A stretch of 64,000 nt of DNA from Lachnoclostridium sp. An118 (GCF_002160985.1 NZ_NFLQ01000002.1:186001-250000), one strand, 5' to 3'; positions 15,561 through 24,564 are shown, counted from the stretch's first letter. The notes: generated from the sequence alone by a model not told the origin. Program-made: numbers and translations.

Positions 15561-16400
15561 ATGTCAAAGAAAAATCCAATCACAGTCAGCTCATGGACAT
15601 TAGGCGACCAGTGCAAATTTGAGGATCGTGTAATCGCTGCAAAAGAAGCAGGATACGAGGGTATCGGCCTTCGCGCAGAGACATACGTGGATGCGCTGAA
15701 CGAGGGACTCTATGATGAGGACATCCTGGCAATCCTTGACAAGCACGGCATGAAGGTGACAGAGGTTGAGTATATCGTGCAGTGGGCAGAGGACAACCGT
15801 TCCTACGAGCAGAAATACAAAGAGCAGATGTGCTTCCACATGTGCGATCTGTTCGGCGTGAACCACATCAACTGCGGACTGATGGAAAACTACTCTGTTG
15901 AGCACACAGCACAGAAATTAAAAGAGCTCTGCCACAGAGCCGGCAAGCGGATCATCGGCGTAGAGCCAATGCCCTACAGCGGAATCCCGGATCTGAAAAA
16001 AGCATGGGATGTAGTGAAAGCCTCCGGCGCTGAGAACGCATACATGATCCTGGATACATGGCACTGGGTAAGAGCAGATCAGCCATACGACATCCTGACA
16101 GAGGAGATGGCGAAGAAAGTCATCTCCATCCAGATCAACGATGCCTATGACAGACCGTATGCAAAATCCATCCTGAGAGATGAGTCCATGCATGACCGTC
16201 TCGCTCCCGGAACAGGCGCGAAAGACACAGCTGGTTTCGTGAAGATGATCAAGGATGCCGGAGTTGACCCGAAGGTTATCGGTGTGGAAGTCATCTCTGA
16301 TGAGATCCTTTCAAGAGGACTGAAAGAGGCTGCTGCTTATACATATGAAAACACAGAAAAAGTGTTAAAAGAAGCATGGCCGGAAATGGTTGAGGACTAA
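15561..16400 (+). CDS. Sugar-phosphate isomerase/epimerase-like TIM-barrel protein
   Basis: A 279-residue xylose-isomerase-like TIM barrel. The probable metal ligands are Glu135 (VEPMPYS), Asp165 (LDTWHW, with His168), Gln in IQINDAY and Glu243 (GVEVIS). This fold includes sugar epimerases but also 3-dehydroshikimate dehydratases (AsbF/QuiC type), which turn 3-dehydroshikimate into protocatechuate. Because two shikimate dehydrogenases and a dehydroquinase are nearby, a role as dehydratase or isomerase of a dehydroshikimate-like compound is plausible but unproven. It is the first gene of the operon, with GGAAGGAG 8 nt before the ATG, and its codon use is like that of the glycolytic genes. Confidence 0.85.
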   Translation: MSKKNPITVSSWTLGDQCKFEDRVIAAKEAGYEGIGLRAETYVDALNEGLYDEDILAILDKHGMKVTEVEYIVQWAEDNRSYEQKYKEQMCFHMCDLFGVNHINCGLMENYSVEHTAQKLKELCHRAGKRIIGVEPMPYSGIPDLKKAWDVVKASGAENAYMILDTWHWVRADQPYDILTEEMAKKVISIQINDAYDRPYAKSILRDESMHDRLAPGTGAKDTAGFVKMIKDAGVDPKVIGVEVISDEILSRGLKEAAAYTYENTEKVLKEAWPEMVED

Positions 16401-16431
16401 GAAGAATAAAAGGAAACAGTAACGCAGACAT

Positions 16432-16499
16432 TCGGACTTATCTTTTTGACTTGCGCGTCACGATTTCGAGGTTACGTATGATCGGAGAGATAAGTCCGA
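16432..16499 (+). promoter_or_regulatory. Long-range inverted repeat in the operon spacer
   Basis: TCGGACTTATCT (16432-16443) pairs perfectly with AGATAAGTCCGA (16488-16499) across a 44-nt loop, with ACA/TGT continuing the stem past one bulge. It lies in the 200-bp gap between the first two genes. It has no T-run, so it looks more like an RNA processing or stability structure than a terminator. Confidence 0.55.
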
Positions 16500-16600
16500 T
16501 GTGCGCAGCCAAAGAGTGTTAAAAAAGTGACGGGAATGATAAAAACCTGTCAGAATAACCGTAAGTGAAAATATGAATAGTTGAGAGTGAGGAAAAAATT

Positions 16601-18526
16601 ATGAAATTTAGGACAATGTTCTCCCCGATCCAGGTTGGACCTATGACAGTAAAAAACCGCTTTGTTGTTCCGCCCATGGGCAATAACTTTGCCAACACGG
16701 ACGGAACATGGAGCGACCAGTCTGTTGCCTACTACGCAGAGAGGGCAAAAGGACAGTTCGGACTGATCACTATTGAGGCGACAGTGGTACACAACAACGC
16801 AAAAGGCGGACCGAGAAAGCCTTGTCTCTATGATGACAACAGCATTGAGAGCCTGAAGAAGATCACAGATGCCTGTCACGCTGAGGGGGCAAAGGTCTCC
16901 ATCCAGCTGCAGAACGCAGGCCCGGAGGGAAATGCGGTGAACGCAGGCGCACCGATCGTGGCAGCTTCTGCCATCCCTTCTGTATATGGAAAGGACACAC
17001 CGGTGGAGGTGCCGACAGAGACAGTATATGAGCTGGTAAAAGGCTACGGCGATGCCGCTGAGCGCGCCATGAAGGGCGGAGCCGACGCGGTGGAGATCCA
17101 TATGGCTCACGGCTACCTTGTGAATTCTTTCATTTCCCCGAGAACCAACAAGCGTACCGATGAATTCGGCGGAAACTTTGAGAACAGGATGCGCTTCCCG
17201 CGCCTGATCGTGGAGGAAGTAAAGAGAAGAGTGGGCGGCAAAGTTGCCATCCTGGCCCGCATCAACAGCTCCGACGAAGTGGAAGGCGGGGATGACGTAC
17301 ATGACAGCGCAGCCATCGCAGCATACCTGGAAGACTGCGGCGTGGAGGGACTTCATGTATCCCGTGCCGTGCATATCAAAGACGAGTATATGTGGGCTCC
17401 AACAGCTGTACATGCAGGATTTTCCGCTGACCTTGTGACAGAGATCAAAAAGGCTGTGTCCATCCCGGTCATCACAGTGGGACGCTACACAGAGCCCTAT
17501 TTCGCAGAGCTGATGGTAAGAGAAGGACGTGCGGACCTGGTGGCTTTCGGACGCCAGTCACTGGCAGATCCCCGCATGCCTGAGAAGGCCATGAACGATA
17601 AGCTGGAGGATATGTTCCCCTGTATCGCATGTCTCCAGGGATGTGTGGCAAACATGTACAAAGGCGAGCCGATCTGCTGTCTTGTAAACCCCTTCCTGGG
17701 CCATGAGGCAGAGGGCCTGAAAAAGGCTGAGAAATCCAAGAAAGTCATGGTCATCGGCGGCGGTGTGGCCGGCATGTGCGCAGCTTTTATCGCAGCGGAG
17801 AGAGGACATGATGTGTCTCTGTACGAGAGCACAGACAGACTGGGCGGAAATATGCGTCTGGCTGCTTACCCGCCCGGAAAAGGTGACATCACAAACATGA
17901 TCCGCAGCTACATCGTAAGATGTGAGAAGGCCGGCGTGAAGATCCACAAAAACACAACCGTTGATCTGGACTTTGTGAAAGCAGAGAAACCGGATGCAGT
18001 GATCGTGTCAACTGGTTCCCGCACACTGATCCTTCCTATCGAGGGCATCGACAACCCGGCTATCATCCACGGCTCCGACCTGCTGGACGGCAAGAGAGCT
18101 GCCGGCAAGAAAGTCCTTGTCGTAGGCGGCGGTATGGTGGGCTGCGAGACAGCTGCCTTCTTAGGAGAGCAGGAGCATGATGTGACAGTCATCGAGTTCC
18201 GCGACACAGTGGGCGCTGACGTGATCCACGAGCACAGAGTATTCCTTATGGAAGACTTTAAGAATTATGATATCAAACAGATCACAAACGCAAAGGTATG
18301 CAAGTTCTATGAGGACGGCGTGGCATATGAGTCCCCGGACGGAACCATGCATGAAGTGAGAGGATTTGACTCTGTTGTCCTTTCCATGGGATTCAGAAAC
18401 TACAATCCTTTTGCCGAGCAGCTGGAAGAGCTTGGACAGGAAGTCTATGTGATCGGTGACGCCACAAGGGCAAGAAGAGCTCTGGACGCCACAAAAGAAG
18501 CCTACGCAGCCGCGATCCAGATCTAA
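16601..18526 (+). CDS. FadH/BaiCD-type flavin, Fe-S and NAD(P)H ene-reductase
   Basis: A 641-residue enzyme of the 2,4-dienoyl-CoA reductase/BaiCD type. Residues 1-~335 are an Old-Yellow-Enzyme FMN barrel (HMAHGYLVNSFISPRTNKRTD, FGGNFENRMRF as shorter blocks). Cys341, 344, 348 and 360 (C-x2-C-x3-C-x11-C) hold a [4Fe-4S] cluster. GGGVAGMCAA starts an FAD domain and GGGMVGCETA an NAD(P)H domain. Relatives reduce C=C bonds conjugated to a carbonyl. The usual QL-x-H-x-GR pocket motif reads QLQNAGP (Asn105, Pro108), so the substrate differs from dienoyl-CoA. In this operon an enone such as 3-dehydroshikimate is a reasonable guess. Confidence 0.9.
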   Translation: MKFRTMFSPIQVGPMTVKNRFVVPPMGNNFANTDGTWSDQSVAYYAERAKGQFGLITIEATVVHNNAKGGPRKPCLYDDNSIESLKKITDACHAEGAKVSIQLQNAGPEGNAVNAGAPIVAASAIPSVYGKDTPVEVPTETVYELVKGYGDAAERAMKGGADAVEIHMAHGYLVNSFISPRTNKRTDEFGGNFENRMRFPRLIVEEVKRRVGGKVAILARINSSDEVEGGDDVHDSAAIAAYLEDCGVEGLHVSRAVHIKDEYMWAPTAVHAGFSADLVTEIKKAVSIPVITVGRYTEPYFAELMVREGRADLVAFGRQSLADPRMPEKAMNDKLEDMFPCIACLQGCVANMYKGEPICCLVNPFLGHEAEGLKKAEKSKKVMVIGGGVAGMCAAFIAAERGHDVSLYESTDRLGGNMRLAAYPPGKGDITNMIRSYIVRCEKAGVKIHKNTTVDLDFVKAEKPDAVIVSTGSRTLILPIEGIDNPAIIHGSDLLDGKRAAGKKVLVVGGGMVGCETAAFLGEQEHDVTVIEFRDTVGADVIHEHRVFLMEDFKNYDIKQITNAKVCKFYEDGVAYESPDGTMHEVRGFDSVVLSMGFRNYNPFAEQLEELGQEVYVIGDATRARRALDATKEAYAAAIQI

Positions 18527-18576
18527 GCGGAGCAGGGCAGAGGCACAGTGCAAGAATGATTGAGGAGGAAAAGATC

Positions 18577-19452
18577 ATGGAAAAAAGAATTTCTGGACAT
18601 ACAGGACTGATGGCATTATTTGGAAGCCCGGTGGGACATTCTGGTTCCCCGGCCATGTACAACTTCAGCTTCCAGCACGACGGACTGGACTACGCGTACC
18701 TGGCGTTCGACGTGACTGTGGAGCAGATGCCGAAAGTATTTGAGGCCATCCGCCTTTTCAAAATGCGGGGCGGAAACTTCACCATGCCCTGCAAGAACAT
18801 TGCTGCAGAGCTGGTGGACAAGCTGTCACCGGCGGCAGAGATCATCGGTGCCTGCAACACCTTTGTCAATGATGAAGGTGTTATCACAGGACACATCACA
18901 GACGGTATCGGCTTTGTGAACAACCTGGCTCTCAACGGTTTTGACGTGAAGGGCAAAAAGGCAGTGATCCTGGGAGCAGGCGGCGCTGCCACAGCCATCC
19001 AGGTGCAGTTTGCCCTGGACGGAGCAAAAGAGGTGCACATCTTTAATATCAAAGACGAGTTCTATGCAAGAGCAGAGGGAACAAAAGAGAAGCTGGCGCA
19101 GAAATGCCCGGACTGCCTTGTCACAGTAGACGACCTGGACGACAAGGAGAAGCTGGCAGAGGCTGTAAAAGACTGCGACATCGTGATCAATGCCACCATC
19201 ATGGGCATGAAGCCCTACGATGACGTGACGCTCATCGACAAGTCCCTTTTCCGCAAGGACCTTGTAGTAGCTGACACAGTCTACAATCCGGAGAAGACAA
19301 AGATGATCCTGGAGGCTGAAGAGGCAGGATGCAAGGCCATCGGCGGCGTGGGCATGCTCCAGCAGCAGGGCGTTGTCAACTACGAGCTCTTTGTAGGAAA
19401 GAAAATGCCTCTGGACGAGTACAACAAGTTCCAGGCAGAGCAGGCAAAATAA
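18577..19452 (+). CDS. aroE: YdiB-type quinate/shikimate dehydrogenase
   Basis: A 291-residue AroE-family enzyme that interconverts shikimate (or quinate) and its 3-dehydro form. Substrate residues are visible: Ser22 and Ser24 (HSGSP), Asn67 and Thr69, catalytic Lys73 (TMPCK), Asn94 (ACNT) and catalytic Asp109 (GHITDGIG). The Rossmann loop is GAGGAATA. The following FNIKDEF resembles the FNRRDEF of E. coli YdiB, which lets it use NAD as well as NADP, and GMLQQQ ends the site. I chose the ATG at 18577, 8 nt after GAGGAGG. It lies inside the operon and no biosynthetic aro gene adjoins, so a catabolic role is favoured. Confidence 0.93.
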   Translation: MEKRISGHTGLMALFGSPVGHSGSPAMYNFSFQHDGLDYAYLAFDVTVEQMPKVFEAIRLFKMRGGNFTMPCKNIAAELVDKLSPAAEIIGACNTFVNDEGVITGHITDGIGFVNNLALNGFDVKGKKAVILGAGGAATAIQVQFALDGAKEVHIFNIKDEFYARAEGTKEKLAQKCPDCLVTVDDLDDKEKLAEAVKDCDIVINATIMGMKPYDDVTLIDKSLFRKDLVVADTVYNPEKTKMILEAEEAGCKAIGGVGMLQQQGVVNYELFVGKKMPLDEYNKFQAEQAK

Positions 19453-19483
19453 TATAGTTTGAACGAGAAAAGGAGTAAGAGAA

Positions 19484-20761
19484 GTGAAGGCGAAAAAGTA
19501 TATCTTATCACTGGCAATGGTATACATGGCGTACTTTACCCATGGTATCCAGGCGATCATCCTGTCACAGAACCAGGTAAACTTCTACACCCAGTGGGGG
19601 TACACGGACGCAGTGGAAGGTGCGGCGGCCGTGTCCCTGGCGATCACAGCGACAGGTTTCGGTAAAATGCTGACTGTATGGCTGGGCGGAGAATTCTCAG
19701 ACCGCATCGGCCGTAAAAAGATGGCAGTTGCGGGCGGCGTGCTCTATATCATCTGCTTTGCGGGACTTCTGTTCACGGCAAGCTTCCCCATCGCATGTGT
19801 ATGTGCATTCCTCTCAGGAGCAGCTACGTCCGGTTTCTGGGATGCATCCCTGTATCCGGCAGCTCAGGAGTCTGTAAAACCGAGATACGCAGGAAGTGCT
19901 CTGATCGGTATCAAATTCTTCGTGTCTCTGTCCGGCATCATTTATCCGCTGTTGGCTGTGCAGTTCTCAGCAGCAGGAAACTGGCACATCAACATCTGGA
20001 TCCCGCTTGTTATGTCCATTGTTGCGGTTGTGCTGGCAGTGATCGCACCCTTTGCCTATGACGATCAGATGAAAGAGACCGTACAGACAGCAGACGGCAA
20101 GACAGAGAATGCGGCACAGGCTGAGATCGAGGCCGCAAGGGCAAGAATGCTTGTAAAACCAAGCGGACTGGTAAACTTCTTTACCATGTTCTACGGATTT
20201 GTATGTATGTTCATCATGTACGGCGCGCAGCAGTACACAAAGGCCTTCGGTATGAGCAACTGCGGTCTGACTGAGGCGCAGGCGGCGGGCATGACGTCCA
20301 TCTACACAGTGGGCTCTGTCATCGCTGTTGTGTTCTGGGCGGTCATGATGGGTAAACTGCAGTGGAATCCGCTGAAGGTAGTCCTGATCGACTCCATCTT
20401 TACGGCAGTGGCCCTCGCCATTGTCCTCCTTGTGAGCAACGTGGCCGTGATCTATGTGGCCATCGCCCTGCTTGGCTTCTTCGCAGCAGGCGGAGCACTC
20501 CAGACAGGTCTTGGGATCCGTCAGGAGATGTGCCCCGGCCCGAAGGGAAGAAACACTGGTATCTACTATACATGGATGGGACTTGCAAGCTGCTTCCTGC
20601 CCTACATTGTATCAGCCATGACCACCTCTATCGGAGAGGCTGCAGCTGTATACACTATGATGGGACTTCTCCTTGCAGCAGCAGTCATTGCCATCCTGAT
20701 GATGCTCTACCTTGTATCTCAGTATAAGAAGATCTTTGGTAAGAGCGCTCTGACGAAATAG
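19484..20761 (+). CDS. MFS transporter of the hydroaromatic operon
   Basis: A 425-residue major facilitator protein with about 12 hydrophobic helices. The family loop motif is present as GGEFSDRIGRKKM after helix 2, and a charged central loop (residues ~195-225) separates the two halves. In E. coli the similar gene ydiN sits directly before ydiB and aroD, which supports quinate or shikimate as cargo; this is inference from gene order. It starts with GTG, 9 nt after AAAGGAG, 31 bp behind the dehydrogenase gene. Strongly expressed codon choice is shared with the upstream genes. Confidence 0.88.
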   Translation: MKAKKYILSLAMVYMAYFTHGIQAIILSQNQVNFYTQWGYTDAVEGAAAVSLAITATGFGKMLTVWLGGEFSDRIGRKKMAVAGGVLYIICFAGLLFTASFPIACVCAFLSGAATSGFWDASLYPAAQESVKPRYAGSALIGIKFFVSLSGIIYPLLAVQFSAAGNWHINIWIPLVMSIVAVVLAVIAPFAYDDQMKETVQTADGKTENAAQAEIEAARARMLVKPSGLVNFFTMFYGFVCMFIMYGAQQYTKAFGMSNCGLTEAQAAGMTSIYTVGSVIAVVFWAVMMGKLQWNPLKVVLIDSIFTAVALAIVLLVSNVAVIYVAIALLGFFAAGGALQTGLGIRQEMCPGPKGRNTGIYYTWMGLASCFLPYIVSAMTTSIGEAAAVYTMMGLLLAAAVIAILMMLYLVSQYKKIFGKSALTK

Positions 20762-20928
20762 TACATACTGTGCATAAACAGTACAGTAAGACTGAGTGAA
20801 AAGTGACCCGCTGGAATGGACACAATAACCATAGAATGTATCCTGACTAGCGGGCCATTTTATATACAAATCATAGATAAAAAGAATAGATAATGCTGTG
20901 AAAAGCTATAAAATAGGGAGGTTTCAAC

Positions 20929-21429
20929 ATGAAAGTACTCAGATGGCTGGACCAGTATCTGGAGGAAGCCCTTCTCCTCATCATGCTGTGCGCCATGACG
21001 CTGGTCATGGGCGTGCAGGTGGCGGCAAGGTATGTGCTGGGCTCATCGCTTTCCTGGTCTGAGGAGATCACAAGATTTCTCTTCATCGTTTCCGGATTTA
21101 TCAGTGCCAGCTTCTGCATCAAAAAAGGCGCGTCGGTGAAGATCGACCAGCTGGTGGGCATGCTGCCGGGAAAGGGCGTGCATATTTTCCGGCTCATCAG
21201 CTACTCTGTACAGCTTGTATTTTTTGCGTACCTGATCCCCTTTGCCTGGAAATATGTCGCGGCGGGCATGGAGAGCGGGCAGCGCAGCCCTGCCTGCGGT
21301 ATCCCCATGTACATCATCCAGTCTTTTACCGTGATCAGTTTCGTCCTCTGCGTGATCCGGCTCATCCAGAAATGGCTGTACCGGCTGCAGATCATCCTTG
21401 GAGTAAGAGATGGAAAGGAGGAGGAGTAA
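20929..21429 (+). CDS. TRAP transporter small permease (DctQ type)
   Basis: A 166-residue membrane protein with four hydrophobic helices and the DctQ pattern SLSWSEEITRFLF after helix 2. It forms the membrane complex with the large DctM subunit to drive sodium- or proton-linked uptake of an organic acid caught by the binding protein. GGGAGG lies 7 nt before the ATG. The stop touches the start of the next gene. It begins 167 bp after the MFS gene, with an imperfect CCCGCT/AGCGGG hairpin and no strong terminator between, so read-through from the operon is possible. Confidence 0.9.
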   Translation: MKVLRWLDQYLEEALLLIMLCAMTLVMGVQVAARYVLGSSLSWSEEITRFLFIVSGFISASFCIKKGASVKIDQLVGMLPGKGVHIFRLISYSVQLVFFAYLIPFAWKYVAAGMESGQRSPACGIPMYIIQSFTVISFVLCVIRLIQKWLYRLQIILGVRDGKEEE

Positions 21430-22722
21430 ATGTCATCAGCAGTTGTTATGATCTTATTTTTTGTCTGCCTGCTCATAGCCATACCGATTTCGGTGTCTCT
21501 GGGCATCGTTTCTGTGCTGCCGGGAGTTTTTGACTCTTCCTTTACAGCCAGCGCCAGCTACGTGATCCGGTCTATGTTCGGCGGACTGGACAGTTTTCCG
21601 CTCCTTGCGGTCCCCATGTTCATCCTGTCGGGCATTATCATGGCGCGGGGAGGCATTTCCAAGAGGCTCTTTGACCTGTTTGCTTATTTTATAGGAAAGA
21701 GGACCGCGGGACTGCCCTGCGCGGCAGTGGTGACCTGCCTCTTTTACGGAGCCATCTCCGGGTCCGGCATTGCCACGGTGGCAGCCGTGGGGAGTATGAC
21801 CATCCCCCTTCTTGTCCATCTGGGCTATGACAAAAAGTTCTGCACAGCTCTTGTGGCTGTGGCGGGGAGCCTGGGAGTCATCATTCCGCCAAGCATTCCC
21901 TTTATCATGTACGGTATGGCCTCGGGCGTGTCTGTCAGCGATATCTTTATTGCGGGCATCATCCCCGGCATCCTGATCGGTGTCCTTCTCATGGTCTATG
22001 CGGTGTACTACTGCAGGAAGAACGGGGAGGACAAGGAGAAGATCAACGAGGAGATCGGGAAACTCCGGGAAAAAGGCCTGTGGAGAGTGTTCAGGAGCAG
22101 CTTTTTTGCAGTCCTCTCGCCGGTGATCATCCTGGGATGCATCTACTCCGGCGTGGCGTCCCCCACGGAGGCGGCGGTCATCTCCGTGTTCTACTCCCTG
22201 ATCATCAGCCTGTTTGTGTACAGGTCACTGCAGTGGAGAGAGCTGTACGCAGTCTTTTCCGAGGCGGTGAAGACCTATGCGCCCATCCTCTTCATCCTGG
22301 CAGCGTCCATCGCTTTTTCCAGGGTGCTGACCCTGATGCAGGTGCCTCAGACCATCAGCACGTGGATACTGGACAGCTTTGCGGGAAATAAAGTGCTGAT
22401 CCTGATCGTGGTCAATATCTTCCTGCTGTTTGTGGGAATGGTCATGGACACCACACCGGCTATCCTGATACTGACTCCCATCCTCCTGCCCATCATGAAC
22501 GGTGTGGGAGTGGACTCCATCCATTTCGGAGTCATGATGGTGGTGAACCTTGCCATCGGCTTTGTGACCCCGCCTATCGGCGTCAACCTGTTTGTGGCAA
22601 GCTCCCTCACAGATATTCCGGTGGTGCAGATCGCGAAGCGGGCCCTTCCCATGATCGGCTATTTCCTGATCGCACTGATCCTGATCACATTTATACCCCA
22701 GATCAGCCTTGCGCTGCTCTAG
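21430..22722 (+). CDS. TRAP transporter large permease (DctM type)
   Basis: A 430-residue polytopic protein of the DctM family, with 11-12 hydrophobic helices. Family-typical blocks are GGLDSFPLLAVPMFIL, FYGAISGSGIATVAAVGSM, GVIIPPSIPFIMYG, GVASPTEAAV and FVTPPIGVNLFVA. It forms the ion-coupled transport channel. The ATG directly follows the DctQ stop, with GGAGGAGG upstream, so the two are translationally coupled. The substrate is probably a carboxylate, consistent with quinate or shikimate given the gene neighbourhood, but DctM sequence does not fix this. Confidence 0.93.
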   Translation: MSSAVVMILFFVCLLIAIPISVSLGIVSVLPGVFDSSFTASASYVIRSMFGGLDSFPLLAVPMFILSGIIMARGGISKRLFDLFAYFIGKRTAGLPCAAVVTCLFYGAISGSGIATVAAVGSMTIPLLVHLGYDKKFCTALVAVAGSLGVIIPPSIPFIMYGMASGVSVSDIFIAGIIPGILIGVLLMVYAVYYCRKNGEDKEKINEEIGKLREKGLWRVFRSSFFAVLSPVIILGCIYSGVASPTEAAVISVFYSLIISLFVYRSLQWRELYAVFSEAVKTYAPILFILAASIAFSRVLTLMQVPQTISTWILDSFAGNKVLILIVVNIFLLFVGMVMDTTPAILILTPILLPIMNGVGVDSIHFGVMMVVNLAIGFVTPPIGVNLFVASSLTDIPVVQIAKRALPMIGYFLIALILITFIPQISLALL

Positions 22723-22740
22723 AAAAGGAGGATAAAGAAG

Positions 22741-23766
22741 ATGAAGAAGATATGGAGTGCAGTGACGGTTGTCCTCCTTACGGCTGTCAGCGCGGGCGTC
22801 ATAGTCTACGGCTCTTCTGTGTCTGACAGAAAAATAGATACGTCCGGGAAGCAGACCTACGCCTGGCCCCTGGCCACCTGCAGCACAGAGGACACCATCA
22901 CCCATGTATTTGCGCAGACCTTTGCGGAGGAAGTGGAGCGCCTGAGCGGAGGAGAGATGGAGATCCAGGTGTACCCCCAGAGCACGCTGGGAGGGGACAG
23001 AGAGCTGATGGAGAGCTGCAAGGACGGGGATATCCCCTTTGTGGTCCAGTCCCCGGCGCCTCAGGTGAGCTTTATGCCGGAGCTGTGCGTCTTTGACACG
23101 CCCTGCGTGTTCGACGACATAGAGGAAGCCAGGGCGGCCATCGATGATCCGGAATTTTTTTCTGTCATACAGGGGATCTACGAGGACGCCGGCTACCAGA
23201 TCCTGGGCATGGCGGACCAGTGCTTCCGCGTCATGACCAGCAGCGAGCCCTTCACAGGCATGGAGAGCTTTAAAGGACAGAAGATACGGACCATGGAGAA
23301 CACCTATCACATCCAGTTCTGGAACGCGGTGGGCGCCAGCCCCACGCCCATGACTTTCAGCGAGGTCTACATCGGCCTGCAGCAGGGGACGATAGACGCC
23401 CAGGAAAACGCCTACGAACTCATTGTCAGCGCCAAGCTCTATGAGCAGCAGGAAGTGCTGGTACAGACCAACGCGGTCCCCGACTATATCACCCTCATTG
23501 TCAGCGACGACTTTTTCCGGGACCTGGACAAGGAACAGCAGCAGATCGTCCGGGAGGCAGCTGCTATCGCCCAGGAGAAGGCCCGGGAGTCCGCGGACGA
23601 GAGAAGAGAGCAGCGGGAAGAAGAGCTGGCGGCAGAGGGCATGGAGATCGTGGAGATCGACCAGCAGACCTGGGAGGAAATGCAGGAGGCATGCCAGCCG
23701 GTGTATGAGAATATAAGAAAACAGGCGGGAGATGAGCTTGTGGACCTCTACATGGGAGTGGAGTAA
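22741..23766 (+). CDS. TRAP transporter substrate-binding protein (DctP type)
   Basis: A 341-residue extracytoplasmic binding protein. Residues ~1-25 are a hydrophobic signal anchor without a lipobox Cys. The TRAP ligand region is seen as FRVMTSSEPFTGMESFKGQKI (shortened: FTGMESFKGQKIR, with the carboxylate-binding arginine) and QQGTIDAQENAYELI. The C-terminal 60 residues are a long charged helix (KARESADERREQREEEL). TRAP binding proteins select carboxylates by a salt bridge to that arginine. It ends the three-gene transporter set and is followed by a strong terminator. AAAGGAGG precedes the ATG. Confidence 0.92.
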   Translation: MKKIWSAVTVVLLTAVSAGVIVYGSSVSDRKIDTSGKQTYAWPLATCSTEDTITHVFAQTFAEEVERLSGGEMEIQVYPQSTLGGDRELMESCKDGDIPFVVQSPAPQVSFMPELCVFDTPCVFDDIEEARAAIDDPEFFSVIQGIYEDAGYQILGMADQCFRVMTSSEPFTGMESFKGQKIRTMENTYHIQFWNAVGASPTPMTFSEVYIGLQQGTIDAQENAYELIVSAKLYEQQEVLVQTNAVPDYITLIVSDDFFRDLDKEQQQIVREAAAIAQEKARESADERREQREEELAAEGMEIVEIDQQTWEEMQEACQPVYENIRKQAGDELVDLYMGVE

Positions 23767-23805
23767 AACGTCCGCTGAGAGAGCCGTCCGGCTGACACAT
23801 TTAGT

Positions 23806-23836
23806 GAGGATCTGTCTGCTTGACGGATCCTCTTTT
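23806..23836 (+). terminator. Terminator of the TRAP operon
   Basis: GAGGATCTGTC (23806-23816) pairs with GACGGATCCTC (23822-23832), with one T-G mismatch, around TGCTT and is followed by TTTT. Confidence 0.88.
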
Positions 23837-23889
23837 GTCATGTAAGGTTAAGAGAAGAGAGAAATATGACAGCGGATGGAGGGAAGGAC

Positions 23890-24564
23890 ATGCGCATTTT
23901 GATAGCGGAGGATGAGAAAAATTTAAACAAGATACTGGTTTCCAGGCTGACAGCGGAGCACTACAGCGTGGACGCCTGCTTTGACGGGCAGGAGGCCCTG
24001 GACTACCTGGCGGGGGCGGAGTATGACGCGGTGGTGCTGGACATTATGATGCCGTTCATGGACGGGCTGACCGTGCTCCGGAAGATCCGGGCCAGGGACA
24101 AGTCCCTGCCGGTGCTCCTATTGACTGCCAGGGACAGCATTGAGGACCGGGTGGCAGGGCTGGACGCGGGTGCCAACGACTACCTCGTAAAGCCCTTTGC
24201 GGTGGAGGAACTGCTGGCCCGGATACGGGTCATGCTGCGAAAACCGGATCAGAGCGGAGAGGGGAACTGTCTGACGGTGGGGGACCTGACCCTGTGCACG
24301 GACACCCACAAGGTGACCCGGGCGGGGAAAGAGATCAGCCTGTCCGGGAAGGAGTACACGTTGCTGCGTTATATGATGCAGAACCAGGGCATCGTCCTCT
24401 CCCGGGACAAGCTGGAGCAGCACATATGGAACTACGATTTCGCAGGAGGGTCCAACGTCATCGACGTATATATCCGGTATCTGCGCAGGAAGATCGACGA
24501 GGGACATGAGAAGAAACTGATACACACAGTCCGGGGAGCCGGCTATGTACTGAGGGCGGAATGA
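23890..24564 (+). CDS. OmpR-family response regulator
   Basis: A 224-residue regulator with a receiver domain (residues 1-~115) and a C-terminal winged helix. The acidic pair lies in EDEKN, the phosphorylated Asp in VVLDIMMP, and the conserved Thr/Lys in LLTARD and VKPFAVEELLAR. The DNA-binding end shows LSGKEYTLLRYMMQNQG and TVRGAGYVL. I chose the ATG at 23890, 6 nt after GGAGGG; an ATG at 23866 lacks a site. It overlaps the kinase gene by 4 bp. Downstream genes for an RsgI-like and a PepSY protein suggest an envelope-sensing job rather than control of the TRAP genes. Confidence 0.95.
   Translation: MRILIAEDEKNLNKILVSRLTAEHYSVDACFDGQEALDYLAGAEYDAVVLDIMMPFMDGLTVLRKIRARDKSLPVLLLTARDSIEDRVAGLDAGANDYLVKPFAVEELLARIRVMLRKPDQSGEGNCLTVGDLTLCTDTHKVTRAGKEISLSGKEYTLLRYMMQNQGIVLSRDKLEQHIWNYDFAGGSNVIDVYIRYLRRKIDEGHEKKLIHTVRGAGYVLRAE

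Noticed and set aside
20806-20860. A terminator between the MFS gene and the TRAP operon
   Set aside because: CCCGCT/AGCGGG pairs over only 6 bp with a loop of more than 30 nt and no T-run, so read-through seems more likely.
22225-23841. A 538-codon minus-strand frame opposite the TRAP genes
   Set aside because: It is the antisense shadow of DctM and DctP, with no motif and no ribosome site.
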